Source: Ailurus styani
Lineage: Eukaryota > Chordata > Mammalia > Carnivora > Ailuridae
Length of the DNA stretch: 64,000 bases
Assembly (NCBI GenBank): GCA_002007465.1
Contig: LNAC01000688.1
Location: forward strand, 526,448-590,447
Direction: 5' to 3'
This document shows positions 34,757 through 47,549 of the stretch, piece by piece. The notes beneath the pieces are model-generated. The model saw nothing but the letters and a program-made list of their open reading frames with translations. It did no database searches and was not told the origin of the DNA. Made by a program: the position numbers and the translations under genes. Each line of letters starts with the position of its first letter. The stretch's first letter is position 1.

Positions 34757-35327
34757 GGGCTCCTAAACACTTAGTTTTTTTTTTAATAAGCAATGTGTTA
34801 TGTAATTGTGTAATTAAATTTGTGAGGCTCACTGGGGAAATGTTAAAGAGCAGGCTTCCCTGAATCTAGAAGACAACTATGAACTTTACATACTACCTTG
34901 GTGCCTGTGTGTACCATAAAGTCAATGATGCTGGCAGGATGGATGGCTATATGGTGTTCCTAGAGAGAACCTGAACCTAGACCTACAGCACCCAACCCAA
35001 TGAGAGTGACCTTGAGCCTTTCACAAAATTATATGGGTTTGTTTGAGGGGTTTCTTAGCAGATACTAGTGGAAGAAAGATGAGTGAGGTCATCCTCAATG
35101 TCATGTTCATCCTGAGACTCCATAGGTCTTCCCACAAATTCTGAGATTCATATCTGTTCAGTAGTCTTAGAATGTGGAAGATACCCTGATTCTATAGATT
35201 CTATGCAGTACAGTGGTTCACAGAATTCCTAGGGACTCGGTAGGGTACATCAAAGCTATTACATCGGAGGTGGGTGACCCAAGTAGAAGGGGGGGATTTT
35301 GAAAACAAAAACAAAACAAAAATAAAA

Positions 35328-35354
35328 CGCACACACACACACACACACACACAT
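35328..35354. repeat. (CA)n microsatellite
   Basis: Twelve to thirteen uninterrupted CA units. Confidence 0.95.
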
Positions 35355-35419
35355 CATTTACTTTATCCATTATAACCACTGGATATTTCCTCCAAAGTAT
35401 AAAGTTTGATTGTTCTAAC

Positions 35420-35700
35420 ACATTTTTCCTAATTGCAAAAGTATGGATGTATATTGTAATATCTCAAGCCATAAAGAAATGTATAAAAATAGTGGGCTTT
35501 TCCCCAATAAACCTATCCCTGAGGAAGCCAACATCAGTAATTAGAGGCTGGCACTTCTCTACTTATATAAATATGTGCACACATAATTTCCTGTTTCCTG
35601 TCCTTTTGTTTTAATCAGAAATGGAATCATATTGTATAGTATTACTTCAATTAGCATCATTATTTAATAAAGTACAGGTATTTTATAGATCATTATAAAT
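35420..35700 (-). mobile_element. Possible old L1-type antisense fragment
   Basis: AATCAGAAATGGAATCATAT, ATTAGCATCATTATTTAATA and surrounding text resemble an antisense old L1 segment. Confidence 0.35.
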
Positions 35701-35714
35701 GGATTTAAATTTTT

Positions 35715-38700
35715 CTGTTTTAATTGAGCTCTTTATTTTGAGGTAATTCTCTATTCATAAACAGTTGCAAAAGATAATACAGGGATATCTCATTTACCCT
35801 TTACCCAGTTTTTCCAATGGAAATGCGACAACTTTGCAAAGGTATATAGTACCAGATCCTAATTCCAATGGTGATATTGATAGAATCAAGCTAGAGAACA
35901 TTTGCACCATCACAAGGATCTCTCATGTTGCCTTTATATCTATACCACTTTCTTCTTTCCCTCAGCATCCCCACCTTCCCTTACATTCTGGTAACCACTG
36001 ATCTGTTCTCTATTTCTATAATTTTGCCATTTTAAGAATGATATATAAATGTAATCATATAGCACATACCATTTTGGCATTAGCTTTTTTACTTAGCATG
36101 TTTTCTTGATGTCATTCAGGTTCTTGCCTGTGTTAATAGCATGTCCCTTTTTATTATAGAGCAGTATTCCCTGGTATGAATGTACCCTAGCTGGTTTACC
36201 CATTCACATATCGAAGGATATCTGTGTTGTTTCCAGTTTGGGACTACTGTAAATAAAGATGGTATACACATTTTTGAACAGGTTTATTGTGAACATAAGT
36301 TTCCATTTCCCTAAGAATAATTTTTAGGAAAGCAATTGTTGGATTTTACAGTAGTTACTTGTTTAGTTGGATAAGATGCTGCCAAACAGCCTTCCAGAGT
36401 CATTATACCATGTCACACTCCCATCAGCAACATAAGTCAGTGGGATCTCTGAATCCTCTCCAGCATCTGGTGTTGCCATTATTTTTTAGTTTTGCCATTC
36501 TGATAGTTGTGTCATGATATCTGTTTGTGGTTTTAATTTGTATACCCCAATGATTAATCATTGTATGGGCTCGTTTGCCATCCATAGACCCTCTTTAGTG
36601 ATATGTCTCTCCATGTCTTTTGCATCTTTTCTAATTGGGTTGTTTTTAACGTTGACTTTTGAGAGCTCTTTATTCTAGAAGTTAGCCTTTTTTCAGATAT
36701 GCAGTTTACAAATATTGTACGCTAGTCTATAGATTTTTTTTCATTCTCTTAACAGGGACTTACACAAAGCAAAAGATTTTCATTTTGATAAATTTTAAAT
36801 TATTGATTTCTCATTTAAGATTGTATTTTTGGTGTCAGGTCTAATATCTCATTACCTAGGTCTAGATCCTGAAGATGTTGTTCCCTGAAGTGTTTGTAGT
36901 TCTATGACTTACATTTAAGTTCATAGTCCAATTTGAGTTAATTTTTATATAAGCCATGAGATTTAAATAAAGGTTCATTTTTAATGGATGCCCAATTTTT
37001 TCAACACCACTTGTTTAAAAGGCTATATTTATCGCGATTGAATTTTTTGTTTCTGTTTGTCAAAATCAGTTGAGTATATTTATGTAAGGTATTTCTGGGT
37101 TCTGTAGTCCATTCTATTGATCTATGTGTCTATTCTTGGCATGCTATGTTGTGTTTTCAATTTCATTTAGTTCAATATATATTTTTTAACTTCCTTTGAG
37201 TCTTCCTATTTGATCAATGAATTATTTAAAAAGGTATTGTTTAGTTTTTAAGTGTTTGAAGATTTTCTCTTTTTCTTTCTGCTATTGATTTCCAGTTTAA
37301 TTCCACTGTGGTTAGTGAACTCACTCTGTGTGATTTCAATTCTTTTAAATGTGTTGCAGTTTGTTTTATGCACAAGACAGAGTCTATTTTGGTTATGTTT
37401 CATGGACAGTTGAAAAGAATATATATTCTTGCTGATTTTTTTGCCCAGTTCTCTCCTCAGTTGTTGAGAGAGGGGTGTTGAAGTCATCAAGATCATTGTG
37501 CATTTGTCTCTTTCTCCTTCCAGTTTTAGCAATTATTGATGCACGTATTTTTTAGCTCTGTTTTTTGTTGCATACACAATTATAACTCCTGTAATGTCTC
37601 CATGGATTGACCCTTTTTTCATTATATAACATCCTCCTTCATCTCTTGTAATTTTCTTTGCTTTGATGTTTATTAGGTATTAATATGGTCTCTTCTGCAT
37701 TCATTTGATTAATATTTTTCCATTAACTCCCATGTATCTCCATCCCCTTCCCCAACTGCAATGTATTTTCCTTAAATTCTCATCTACATACATTTAGAAC
37801 CATATCAGACAATATTACAATTTTCGCTTCAGCCATGGACATAATTTGGAAGACTCAAAGGAAGGACAGTCTACTGTATGTACTTATATTTTTACTTATG
37901 TGTTTCTTCTTCCTTCCTCATAGTCCAATATTTCACTCCATATTATTTTCCTTCTGTTCAAGATCTTCCTTTAGCCATTTCTTAAGGTTAGGGCTGACGA
38001 CAGCAAATGATTTTAACTTTCCTTCATTTGAGAACTTATTTTCTCTCCGTTACTGAAGTATGTTTTTGCTGGATATATAGGTTGACAGTCTTTCTTCTTT
38101 CTTCTTTTTTTTTTCCCCAACACCTGGGACTGAAAAAATGTTATGCCACTTCCTTTTGACTTCTATGGTTTCTGGTGAGAAATCTGCTATCACAAAAATT
38201 TGTATTCCTTTACTGGGAATGTGTCATTTGTCACTAACTACTTTCAAATTTTGTTTCTTTGTCTTTGATTTTAAGAAGTCTGGCTATAATGTGTTTTGCT
38301 GTAATTTTGTTTTGTTCTGTTTTGTTTTCTTCTTCTATTTTGAGTTGACTGAGCTCTGGTATCTCTAGCTTTGTCTTTTGCTAAAGTTGAGAATTTTCAG
38401 TGATTTTTCTTTGAGTACATTTTCAACCCTGTCTTTTCTCCCTCTTTCTAGGACTCCAGTAACACAAATGGCAAGTATTTTGTAATATTCTACAGGTCCT
38501 TGAAGCTCTGTTCATTTTATTCAGTCTATTTTCTGTTTTACAGATTAAGTAATTTTTATTATTCTATTTTCCAGTTTTCTGGTCTGTTTCTTCCATTCTG
38601 CTGTTAAATCTGTCCATTTAAGTTTTTTATGGCATTTACTGCATTTTTCAGTTCTAAGATTTCTTTTTGGTTTTTTTTTTGTACTATCTTCCATTTCTTT

Positions 38701-39955
38701 GTCAACACTGTATGTCTTTGTTGAGATTCTTTATTTCTTCTCCTATTTCAAGTGTATGTGTAATTGCTCATTGAAACGATTTGATGACATTTTCTACAAA
38801 TATTTTCCATATATTCTAACATCTATCATCTTGAAGATAGTATCCTTCTCTAATTTTTTAAGAGTTTATTGACTTATTTGAGAGAGAGAAAGAGGGAGAG
38901 AGCAAGCATGAGCTGGGGGGAGGGGCAGATAGTGAAGGAGAGGGAGAACACAGACTCTCCAGTGAGCAGGGATCCCCACACAGGGCTCGATCCCAGGACT
39001 TGGAGATCATGACTTGAGCTGAAGGCAGACGCTTAACTGATGGAGCCACCCAGGCACACCAAAGATAGTATCTCTTAATTGCCCCTCATATTCAGGTTGA
39101 GACCCTCCAAGTTCTTCATATCACCAGGGATTTTCAATTGAAACCTGGACATTTTGGACATTACATAAAGAGATTCAATATTATTTAAGCCATCTGTCTT
39201 AAGTGAGTACCTTTGGCACTGATCTGTCAAGGAACAAGGGGGTGCCACCTTGTTATAGCTAAGTGTTGGGAATATCAGTTTCCATATTCTGTCTCTACTG
39301 TCATTTGAAAGACAGGTTTGAATGCTGTGGCCCTTTAGTGGCCTCCACAGACACAATAGGGAAGAATTGAAGTCAAGACTCTTAACTAGGTCTCCTATAA
39401 CACCACTTCCAGAGGGATGGGAGGGATGTCTCATTACTACAGGATGGGAGAGGAAATAGGAATTCCCCTAAGTAGTCTCCATTGACACCAGGGGGTTGTG
39501 GGTCTTGTTACATCCAGTAAAGATGGAAATCTAAGCTTCCCATGCAGACTTCGCTGGCATGGGGGAAGAGTGGGCCAATGTTTTTTTCTGGGTGTGTGGC
39601 TTTAGCGGAATGGTTATTTTCTAAAAGTTTTCTGTCCTGCTAGGCTGCTCATTTCCTAATTCTTTGGCTAAATAGAGGAGGCTTTTTTGAGGGTATTTTT
39701 GCTCCCATTGGTGTTGTTTTGCTGCTAACTCTTCAAACTTGGTGTATGGGGTATTGGAAGCAAAAGGAAAACCCAGGGAACTCACTGTTACATTAGTCTT
39801 CAGGTTCCAAGGTCCCTGGCTGGTCTTCCTTCCCTTCTCCACCTTTCAGAGTCTTGTTATATTTGTTTTATAAATAAAGTTTAGGGCTTTTAGTTGTAGT
39901 TGTGGGAGGAATAGGGAATGCACATCTGCTCCACCTTCCTGGAAGTTGGGTTACA
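35715..39955 (-). mobile_element. Long old L1M, antisense
   Basis: 35715-37160 is the antisense ORF2 3' half (ACCACTGATCTGTTCTCTAT, TCCTCTCCAGCATCTGGTGT, TTTTGATAAATTTTAAATTA). 37170-37700 is antisense internal text (CCACTGTGGTTAGTGAACTC). 37780-39955 is leader text (TCTGGTGAGAAATCTGCTAT, CTTGAAGCTCTGTTCATTTT, GCTCCACCTTCCTGGAAGTT). If this is one element, much of ORF1 and the ORF2 5' half is missing. A SINE sits at 38847-39060. Frames of 63-119 codons inside are decayed L1. Confidence 0.72.
38847..39060 (-). mobile_element. CAN-SINE, antisense, inside L1M
   Basis: T-rich start, GAGAGAGAAAGAGGGAGAGA, GATCCCCACACAGGGCTCGA, ending GGAGCCACCCAGGCACACC. Flanks AAGATAGTATCCT (about 38834) and AAGATAGTATCTC (about 39062). 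Confidence 0.93.
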
Positions 39956-40645
39956 GTTATTTTTTTTTTTACAAGAAACATTGTATCTTACAAAGAATAT
40001 TCAAAGTTGGAAACTGTTAGTTTTGCAAAAGAGAAAATGGATTCATGAACTAAGTGGCTTGCTGGAGACCTTTGAGCTAGTTAAGATAACAGCCAAGATT
40101 GGAATCAACTCACTCATTCCCCGCTTAAGTCACTTTGTACTTTTCTGCCATAACACATGTCGACCGCTATTGTGCCTTCATAATCTTCTTTCTGGTATTC
40201 TTCCCCATTCCATGGGGGGTTTAGAGACTAAATGGGTTCCCAGTGAACACTGCCTGAGAATCCCAAGAATTGCCTGCCCAAACTAATGATAGGAGTGTTT
40301 CACTCATCTTAGAGAACAACACTGCTAGTATATTATACCACTCTCACTATCTAAGAAGATGGAATTCACAAAAATCTGAATAATATATTAAGGATTTTCC
40401 CTTCATTTTCAACAACTTCCCTCCTCTTGTAGTTATGATCATTTATTCCTTCTTGTTCAGACCATACTAATTGTCCTTTTCTTCTTTGTAGCACTGATAC
40501 ATTTTGTTCTTTGCTATTCTCCCACTCAAATTATCTAAATATTATTTTTACTTCAGCCATAGTCAAATTTTCAAAATGCTGAAGTGTTGACTTTTATTTT
40601 TCCTAAAATAAAGATAAAATACTTAACCTGGCAGCACATTTTTTT
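39956..40645. other. Unique sequence
   Basis: The 122-codon plus frame at 39918-40286 begins inside the L1 leader and has no recognisable family. No repeat assigned. Confidence 0.45.
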
Positions 40646-40649
40646 AAAC

Positions 40650-41150
40650 AGTAAAAGAAAGGATCCTTAGTATGATCTCACATCTAGTTCATCTTCTTGC
40701 ACTACTTGCCACTCTCTTGCTGTGCTTCAGCCTCACTGCTTTTCTCCTGGACCCTTGTTCATGCTGTACTTCCTCAGCCACTTAGGCCATTAGGCCTTTG
40801 CATCTGCCACTCAATCATCCAGAATCCATCTCCAGTTTTCACACTTTCACCCTTTACCTAGTAAATTTGTTCAACTCTTAGGTATCAGCTAGGCTATCAT
40901 TTTCTCAGGATGTCTTTTTTAATCACATATTATGTTATGTTACAGAACCATATTTTTTCTTCCATGGCACTTCTTCCATTGGTCAAGTTACACTCACACA
41001 TATCACAACTTAATGTATGTTCGTCTCCTCAACATTAGAGTCACCTCCACTCGAAAAGTCCTGGGAGGTTTTCCCTCCCCCATTGTAACTCCAGCAGTTA
41101 ACTCAGAACCCAGTATGCAATAGATTTCCAATGAGTGTTGTTTAAATTAA
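40650..41150 (+). mobile_element. L2 element
   Basis: Sense L2 order: CACTCTCTTGCTGTGCTTCA, TTAGGCCTTTGCATCTGCCA, CAACTCTTAGGTATCAGCTA, TTCCATGGCACTTCTTCCAT, and a decayed 3' end near AATTAATGAAGG. Confidence 0.68.
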
Positions 41151-41151
41151 T

Positions 41152-41222
41152 GAAGGAAGATAGGAAGGGAAGGGAGGAGAGAAGAAAGGAGGGACAGAGA
41201 GGGGCAAAGAGAGAGGGTGGGT
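41152..41222. repeat. Purine-rich tract (GGAA/GAGA)
   Basis: About 70 bp almost entirely A and G, grown from the L2 3' end. Long polypurine tracts can adopt triplex structures. Confidence 0.8.
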
Positions 41223-41269
41223 GTAAACCAAGGTGTGAGAAAGACTTCCATGTGGCACGTTTTTACAAT

Positions 41270-41440
41270 CATAGCTCTATTTCTGTTTAGCTTCTCTCAT
41301 CTCAATATCCTCAACCACAAAATTAATAAAGCAGCACTTATTGGACTGTTGTGAGAATTATGTAAAGCAACACATCTAAAATACTTACAAGAAGGCTAGA
41401 ACATTGAGCAGATAATGTTAGGTCACGTCCCTTTCTACCT
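41270..41440 (+). mobile_element. Probable MIR
   Basis: CTCATCTCAATATCCTCAAC, TTGGACTGTTGTGAGAATTA, TGTAAAGCAACACATCTAAA follow the MIR 3' half. Confidence 0.55.
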
Positions 41441-42034
41441 AGCATCAGCTAATTAGCTAATGGATGTTCTCTTAGATAATTTTTTAATTCAGTATGGGTG
41501 TTTGTTTAATTCAGGAACCTCATCCATCAAATAACTTTAAATTGTTATTACTTGATGATTTACTATCACTAAAACTATTTGTCTTTCACACACATCAGGC
41601 AATATGCTAACATAACTGAGAGATGGGCACAAAAATGTGCAGTGCTCCTCAAAGTCTTTAATTAGAAAACAATGTGCAAACTTCATTCTTAGCTCACTTT
41701 GAAAAGTTGAGAAAGCATTACCCCATTGTGTATGCATTACACTGAATCCCATGAAATACTCCATTGATTTTATAATCCTTGCCATTAGCAGTTAAGTGTT
41801 TATATTATTCTGCTCCCTGATAGTTAGAAAACTTGTTAGGATATTATTTTCTTTGGCTTTGTTCTAGCCCAAGAGTTGTCCCTCAGGCATGTCTGGGTTT
41901 TAGTGAATATATTCCTTATTTTTGACATTTTACTTTTGAGGATTTTTTGAAATGGGGTGTCTGTGCCTTGGAGATTGGCTCTTTCCAAACATGTAACTGT
42001 ATATACAGAGTCATTTCATTGAACCCAGATGGTG
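41441..42034. other. Unique sequence
   Basis: The 82-codon minus frame at 41537-41785 has no recognised family or splice context. Confidence 0.45.
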
Positions 42035-42205
42035 TTATGGTTAAGTGGATATGCCCCAGGGTTTAAATAACAGACTACCAGGGATTGAATGTTAAATGTA
42101 CCTCTTACTAGTGGTGTAATATGGGAAATGTTATTTTACCTCTCTGATCCTCACTTTGCCTATTGCAACACTTATTTTCTAGCATTGTTTTGAAGATAAA
42201 ATAAG
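42035..42205 (+). mobile_element. MIR
   Basis: GTACCTCTTACTAGTGGTGT, TTTTACCTCTCTGATCCTCA, CTTTGCCTATTGCAAC follow the MIR core. Confidence 0.65.
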
Positions 42206-42214
42206 AAAATTCTA

Positions 42215-42425
42215 ATGTTTATTATTTGTAGATATTTTTCTGAGTGGTATTTATTTTTTATGTTACTTAATACTTGCCCAAATCTGTGAGGTTGATACTA
42301 TTATTGTGTACATTGTACAGATGGGGCAGTTACATTAAGTAACTTGCCCACAGTTACCCAACAAGAAAATGACCACATAAGACCATGAATCCAGGCAGTG
42401 GGACTCCAGAGCCTGCTATAACACG
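42215..42425 (-). mobile_element. MIR, antisense, back to back with the previous
   Basis: TGTGAGGTTGATACTATTAT, TACAGATGGGGCAG, TAAGTAACTTGCCCACAGTT, ATCCAGGCAGTGGGACTCCA match antisense MIR well. Confidence 0.75.
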
Positions 42426-43885
42426 TCTCAGACTACTGACTTCTTATGTACTTACATGGTACAGCACTGCCATGGAATCCTCATGGCCCTCCTGGTCCTG
42501 CTACCAGCTGTTACTGGTAAAGATAGCATGTGGATAGTGCTTTATGTCACTGTGCATCTCCCAGATTTGGTAGGAGCCAACTCACAGGGGCATGCCATTG
42601 TTTCCTGGCTGAACTTTGTTCTGAAGGGCTGAGGAAATACTTGCACATGCCACCACAATGCACCTTCTCCCGGATTAAGATAATCAGCACAGAGAATCAG
42701 ACAACGGTAAAGGAATCCATTGTGGATGGTTCATAAAAAAGAATTACGGTGTCTAACACCTGGATGGTGCTAGGCAAATAGAAACTAGAATTTCTTTCAG
42801 TTTAAAAATGAGTAACTTGCATCTCAAAAACTTGTTTTAGGTTTTGTAGCACTTTCCAGGCCATAAGAATGTGTTCACTCATATTTCCCCACAGAATAGA
42901 TTTTTTCAGGAATACATTATTAGCCCCATTTTATAGCTGACAATATTCAAGATCCCTAAAGAGTACAAAATTTGACTGAGAAAACTGAGGTGGTAATATC
43001 AAAACTTGAGTTTGATATCTAGATGTTTCTTTTTCTAAACCAGGGCTATCTTGATTTTACAATGTGTTCATGTTCTTATCATGCTTTCTTCCCTGTGTGT
43101 TCAAGACAATATATCAGAGCAAAAGAAATGGGACTCTGGTGCAAAATGAACCCAAGGCCAAATACAGAAATTTTCATTGACTTTTCAATTGGCTAAATTT
43201 CTTTACTTCTCTGGATCTCAGGAACTCCAGTTCATAAAAATGGAACCATTCAAATAAAAACTTAGAGCATACGAAACCTCTGGATTGCAGTTTAATTGGT
43301 GGTAGTTCCATATTTATTCATATATTTATTTTACTTTCAGTTTCCATCTACTGCCTTATCTCATGGAAAAGCTGCATGTGACTTTAGACTTCAGATCTAG
43401 AGATGGAGGACCCAAAGTTTAGAAAGACCCTGGACAGAGGATGAACCACAACAAACAGTTCGTGCAGCATGTGGGAAGGAAGGAAGTAATTTCTGTTCCC
43501 AAGGCTCAGGAAATCATGTCTCCCTCAAGTTAGGGAGATTAAGCAAAATAAATGCTACTACAATCATGAATTTTATACACATATTAAAAAATGCACAGTC
43601 CTTTTCCAGGTTCCTCTGTTACCTCAAGGATTTGAATACTTATATGGTATTTCATATACAAGAACTCCAAAGGCAAGCAGTGCTAAGTCATCAGAAAGTG
43701 TGGAGTAAAGATAGAAAAGCAAAAGCTACTCTAATCAAGAAAATCGTGCCAGGACAGGGTGGGGGTTCAGAAATGGATGTGCTCAGAGACACATAGCCTC
43801 TTTCACAACTTGGCCTGGGGCTGTTCCTGTGATTGGGTGTCTCTGCCAAGAATGTCCCCGAAGCAAACAGATATGTTTTGAATGA
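42426..43885. other. Unique sequence, weak MIR-like patch
   Basis: 42890-43010 (ATTATTAGCCCCATTTTATA, GAGAAAACTGAGGTGGTAAT) is a weak antisense MIR. Nothing else was assigned, and the plus frame at 43566-43796 has no recognised family. Confidence 0.4.
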
Positions 43886-43889
43886 GTTA

Positions 43890-44045
43890 ATGACTTCCTT
43901 TTGGTCTCATTCTGTGCCAGGCACTGTGGGAAGCGTGGATATATCTGTGAAGAGAACAGATTCTTCTACTCAGGGAGCTTCCAATCTATAGATCTGGTGG
44001 TGAGGCGAAGGGGATGAGTGTGTTTAGAAGATCTATAAATAAAAT
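43890..44045 (+). mobile_element. Mammal-wide repeat fragment, family not assigned
   Basis: TTCTGTGCCAGGCACTGTGG, CAGGGAGCTTCCAATCTATA and a trailing AATAAAATAAGTAAA match a common old repeat consensus. Confidence 0.5.
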
Positions 44046-44048
44046 AAG

Positions 44049-44080
44049 TAAACTTTTTTAAAGATTTTATTTATTTATTT

Positions 44081-44132
<52 letters not shown>

Positions 44133-44304
44133 AAGAGAGGGAACACAATCCAGGGAGCAGAAGGGGAGAAGCAGGCTTCCCTGCCCCCAGCAGGGAACCC
44201 AATGATGCGGGGCTGGAACCCAATGCGGGGCTTGATCCCAGGACCCTGGAATCATGACCTTAGCTGACAGCATATGCTTAATGACTGAACCACCCAGGCG
44301 CCCC
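44049..44304 (-). mobile_element. CAN-SINE, antisense, with expanded (GA)n and internal duplication
   Basis: A (GA)n tract at about 44084-44131 makes this copy unusually long (about 255 bp). Within 44193-44240 the text GGAACCCAATG(ATG)CGGGGCT occurs twice. Flanks AAAATAAG at 44041-44048 and 44305-44312. Confidence 0.93.
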
Positions 44305-44312
44305 AAAATAAG

Positions 44313-45071
44313 GGAACCTTAATAAAAAAGGAAAGAAAACCCTGCCAAAGTGTTGTATTTCTAATTTATTTGCTTGCTTTTCAAAAATGGATGGGATTAT
44401 CTAAGCACCGTCAGATTACCTGAGCAGGAAACAAGTATTCCAATTTTACCACCTCTTCAAAAATTCTAAACATCAAGCAGAGAAAGAATGAAAGTAAAGA
44501 CTGGGTGCCTAAAGAGTCAGAGAGAGGAACTGGTATAAAACAAAGGCAGAGTGAGATACTACATCCTTTTATGAAGACCTGAGCATTTGCTTAAAGCCAT
44601 TATCTCTCATGCTCAGAGGAGGAATTAGAAAGATTTTTTTTAAAGCACCATATAAAGTAGCATTTCCCTACTTTTAAAGTGGATGACTAGATTGGGCAAA
44701 GTGGTTGAGAACCAGAAGGTAAAACTAATGGAGACATTCCAAAACAGAGTGAAACCACAATGTTAAGAAATAGACTACAACAACAATCTTAAACTTTGGA
44801 AGGGATGAAGGAACTATTCAGGTCCTTAAGCTACCTTTGATAATATTTCTATATTTTTGTTTTTACCCAAAACCTTCTAGTAAAGAATATGTTGTGAGAC
44901 ACACTTGTATCCTTTGATTCTGAGGGTGGGGAAGAAAAATGTGAAGACTATGAGCCATAAAGAAAATCAGGTGGAAAGTTGAGAGATCCAATCTCAAGCC
45001 TGGCACAAGTAGCCAAGGGATGAATATCCTCAACTGGGCCTTGCGTATAAAATGCTGATTATATTACTATA
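44313..45071. other. Unique sequence
   Basis: No recognised repeat or exon. Confidence 0.45.
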
Positions 45072-45266
45072 TTTTTGAAGATTTTATTTATTTATTTGAC
45101 ACAGAGAGAGAGAGATCAAAAGTAGGCAGAGAGGCAGGCAGAGGGTGAGGGGGAAGCAGGCTCCCTGCTGAGCAGAGAGCCCATTGCAGGGCTCAACCCC
45201 AGTACCCTGAGATCATGACCTGAGCCGAAGGCAGACGCTTAACCCACTGAGCCACCCAGGAGCCTC
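45072..45266 (-). mobile_element. Young CAN-SINE, antisense
   Basis: GAAGATTTTATTTATTTATT, GCTCCCTGCTGAGCAGAGAG, GAGATCATGACCTGAGCCGA, ending GAGCCACCCAGGAGCCTC, followed by a T-rich run. Confidence 0.95.
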
Positions 45267-45524
45267 TTTTTTTCTTTTTTTTTTTTTAATGCTATTTTTT
45301 TTCTACCTCCAAAGACTATTGAAAGGATCATATTACATCCAAATGCAGCTGTTTAATAATGGTCATGATAATAATAGTAACACCTGTCATTAGTTTTAAT
45401 TGTATTTGGAATAACTTCTCAATTAACATGCACATGAATTGTTAGGATACAATATCGCATTTCAGAAAATAACAGAGACAAACATATCTTAACATATTAG
45501 AAGGATATTTCATTTTTTGTTTGT

Positions 45525-46445
45525 TTGTTTTGATAGCCATCTTAATGGATATGAGGTAGTATCTCATAGTTTTGATGTGTAATTCCCTAGTAATCAGTGG
45601 CTTTGAGCAGATTTTCATATGCTTCTTGATCTTTTGTATACTTTTTTTGGAGAAATGTCTATCCAAACTCTTTATCCATTTTTGAATTGAGATGTTTGTT
45701 TTCTGTTGGTGGTAAGTTTTAGGAATTCTCTCTATATTCTGGATATTAATTCCTACTCATATGTATGATTTTCACATATTTTCTCCCACACGCTGAGTTG
45801 CCTGCCTTTTTGCTCTGTATTGTCTTTTGATATACAAATTTTAAAAATTTTTATCAAGTCCAATTTGCCTACTTTTTCTTTTGTTGCCTGTACCATTGGT
45901 GTCATTTTTAAGAAATCATTGCCAAATCCAATACTATATAGCTTTCCCCTATGTTTTCATATAATTTCATAGTTTTAAGTCTGACATTTAGGTATTCAAT
46001 GCATTTTTAGTTTCTATATGAGCTGTTAGGTAAGAGCATGATTCTTATTCAGTTTTCTCAGGACCATTTATGGAAAAGACTGCCCCTCCCCCATTGAATA
46101 GTCTTGACACTGTTTTCAAAAATTACTTGACCATATCTCTGAGTGATTACTTTTTTTTAAATTTTATTTATTTGATAGAGAGCACAAGTAGACAGAGTGG
46201 CAGGCAGAAGAAGAGAGAGAAGCAGGCTCTCCACTGAGCAGGAAGCCCGATGTGGAACTCAATCCCAGGACCCCAGGATCATGATCTGAGCTGAAGGCAA
46301 CCACTTAACTGACTGAGCCACCCAGGCACCCTACTTCTGAGCTGTCTATTCTATTCCATTGGTCTATATGTTAGTTTTTATGCCAGTACCACATTGCTTT
46401 GATTACTGTAGCTTTTTAGTGAGTTTTGAAAATAGAATGCGTGAG
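45525..46445 (-). mobile_element. Old L1 ORF2 3' half, antisense
   Basis: GATATGAGGTAGTATCTCAT, TGGATATTAATTCCTACTCA, TTTCTTTTGTTGCCTGTACC, AAATCATTGCCAAATCCAAT, TTCCATTGGTCTATATGTTA, CAGTACCACATTGCTTTGAT: standard antisense text, split by a SINE. Confidence 0.8.
46151..46331 (-). mobile_element. CAN-SINE, antisense, inside L1
   Basis: AAATTTTATTTATTTGATAG, CAGGAAGCCCGATGTGGAAC, ATCATGATCTGAGCTGAAGG, ending GAGCCACCCAGGCACCCT. Confidence 0.93.
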
Positions 46446-46489
46446 GTTTCTTCATCTTTTTGGGGTTTGTTTTTCCTTTTCCAAGTTTT

Positions 46490-46545
46490 CTTTTTGTTTT
46501 GTTTTGGTTTTGTTTGTTTGTTTTTTTGGTTTTTTTTTTTTTTTT
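46490..46545. repeat. T-rich (TTTTG)n tract
   Basis: TTTTGTTTTGTTTTGG units passing into a long T run. The lysine-rich minus frame here is an artefact of this tract. Confidence 0.8.
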
Positions 46546-47549
46546 AGGTTTCATATGAAATTTCTGGCACTTTTTTTTAAATTTTGGGTATTTGTTTGCC
46601 ACATTGCATCTAAGTGATTGAAATAAGTGTTTGCTCTTCACCACATCAACCATATGCACATGTACAGATCTACACGATAATTATAAGTACTTTATATGGA
46701 TTTCAGGATGCATCTGGGGTACAGATGATACTAAAGTGTGCAGGAGGCATAAGAGTGTCACAGAGGAAGGGTTTTGTGTACCATGTTAAGGAGTATATCT
46801 CCTCTCTATGCCTACCTCTTCTACCAACTATGAACCAAACAAATGTTTCTTGTTGCCGTACCCCAAAGGAAAACATCACACTTTCAAAGGGTAAGACACT
46901 GACAGGGTTGTGGGTGTAAAGGAAGAGTATAACATATAACTATGTAAAGACTGTTCATTGCCATCCTCACTGCCATGACTTTATTTTCTGTTTTCATTTC
47001 GTGTAACTGTGTATCTATATTTGTGGATATGGTTAATAGGGTGAAGACTACACATCCATTTCAACCATATAGAAGCAACATGGCTTAAAAATGCCAGAAA
47101 TTCCAGATTAAAGGGAAAAACAGCCAAATACAACAAAAGACATATATTGAGCATGTTTTCGTATTAGAAGTTTGGAGTATATCACTCTATAGAATAAATG
47201 TATGACTAAATCATACATCAATTAGATGACTCTAAAGTTCTGGCAGAGAAGTATTTTTATTGTTTTCTTGTTCTTTATTCTGATCTAAGCATTCACAGTT
47301 GTGTTCGGTATGCAATAGATTCCCAAAACATTTAGGTGAAATGAAAGATGAGGAAAACAGGGAAAGGGCATATTGACTATCAATTTATATTTGAAAAACC
47401 AGGTACTATTCCTGATCAGCCATGGATAGAATCCATCTAGACTAAGTCAGTAAGGAATAAAATATTTAGGGAAAAGATATAAAGCCTCCTCTTAAGGGAG
47501 AAAGGCAGAAAAGAAGGACTCATGGAACTCATAAAACTGCCAGGAACTA
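46546..47549. other. Unique sequence, one arm of a diverged direct repeat
   Basis: No repeat family assigned. 47105-47220 resembles 48600-48712 (see the findings). Frames at 46614-46919 lack support. Confidence 0.45.

Larger units (their letters stand above)
33930..35415. other. Unique sequence with two simple repeats
   Basis: No recognised interspersed repeat or exon. Contains the TA/TG/CA tract at 34653-34756 and the (CA)n at 35328-35354. Confidence 0.45.

Noticed and set aside
39918..40286. 122-codon plus frame
   Set aside because: Begins in the antisense L1 leader and runs into unique DNA. No recognisable family, no splice structure.
44067..44306. Ser/Leu-repeat frame
   Set aside because: Complement of the (GA)n tract inside a SINE.
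46378..46659. Lys-rich minus frame
   Set aside because: Translation of the T-rich (TTTTG)n tract antisense.
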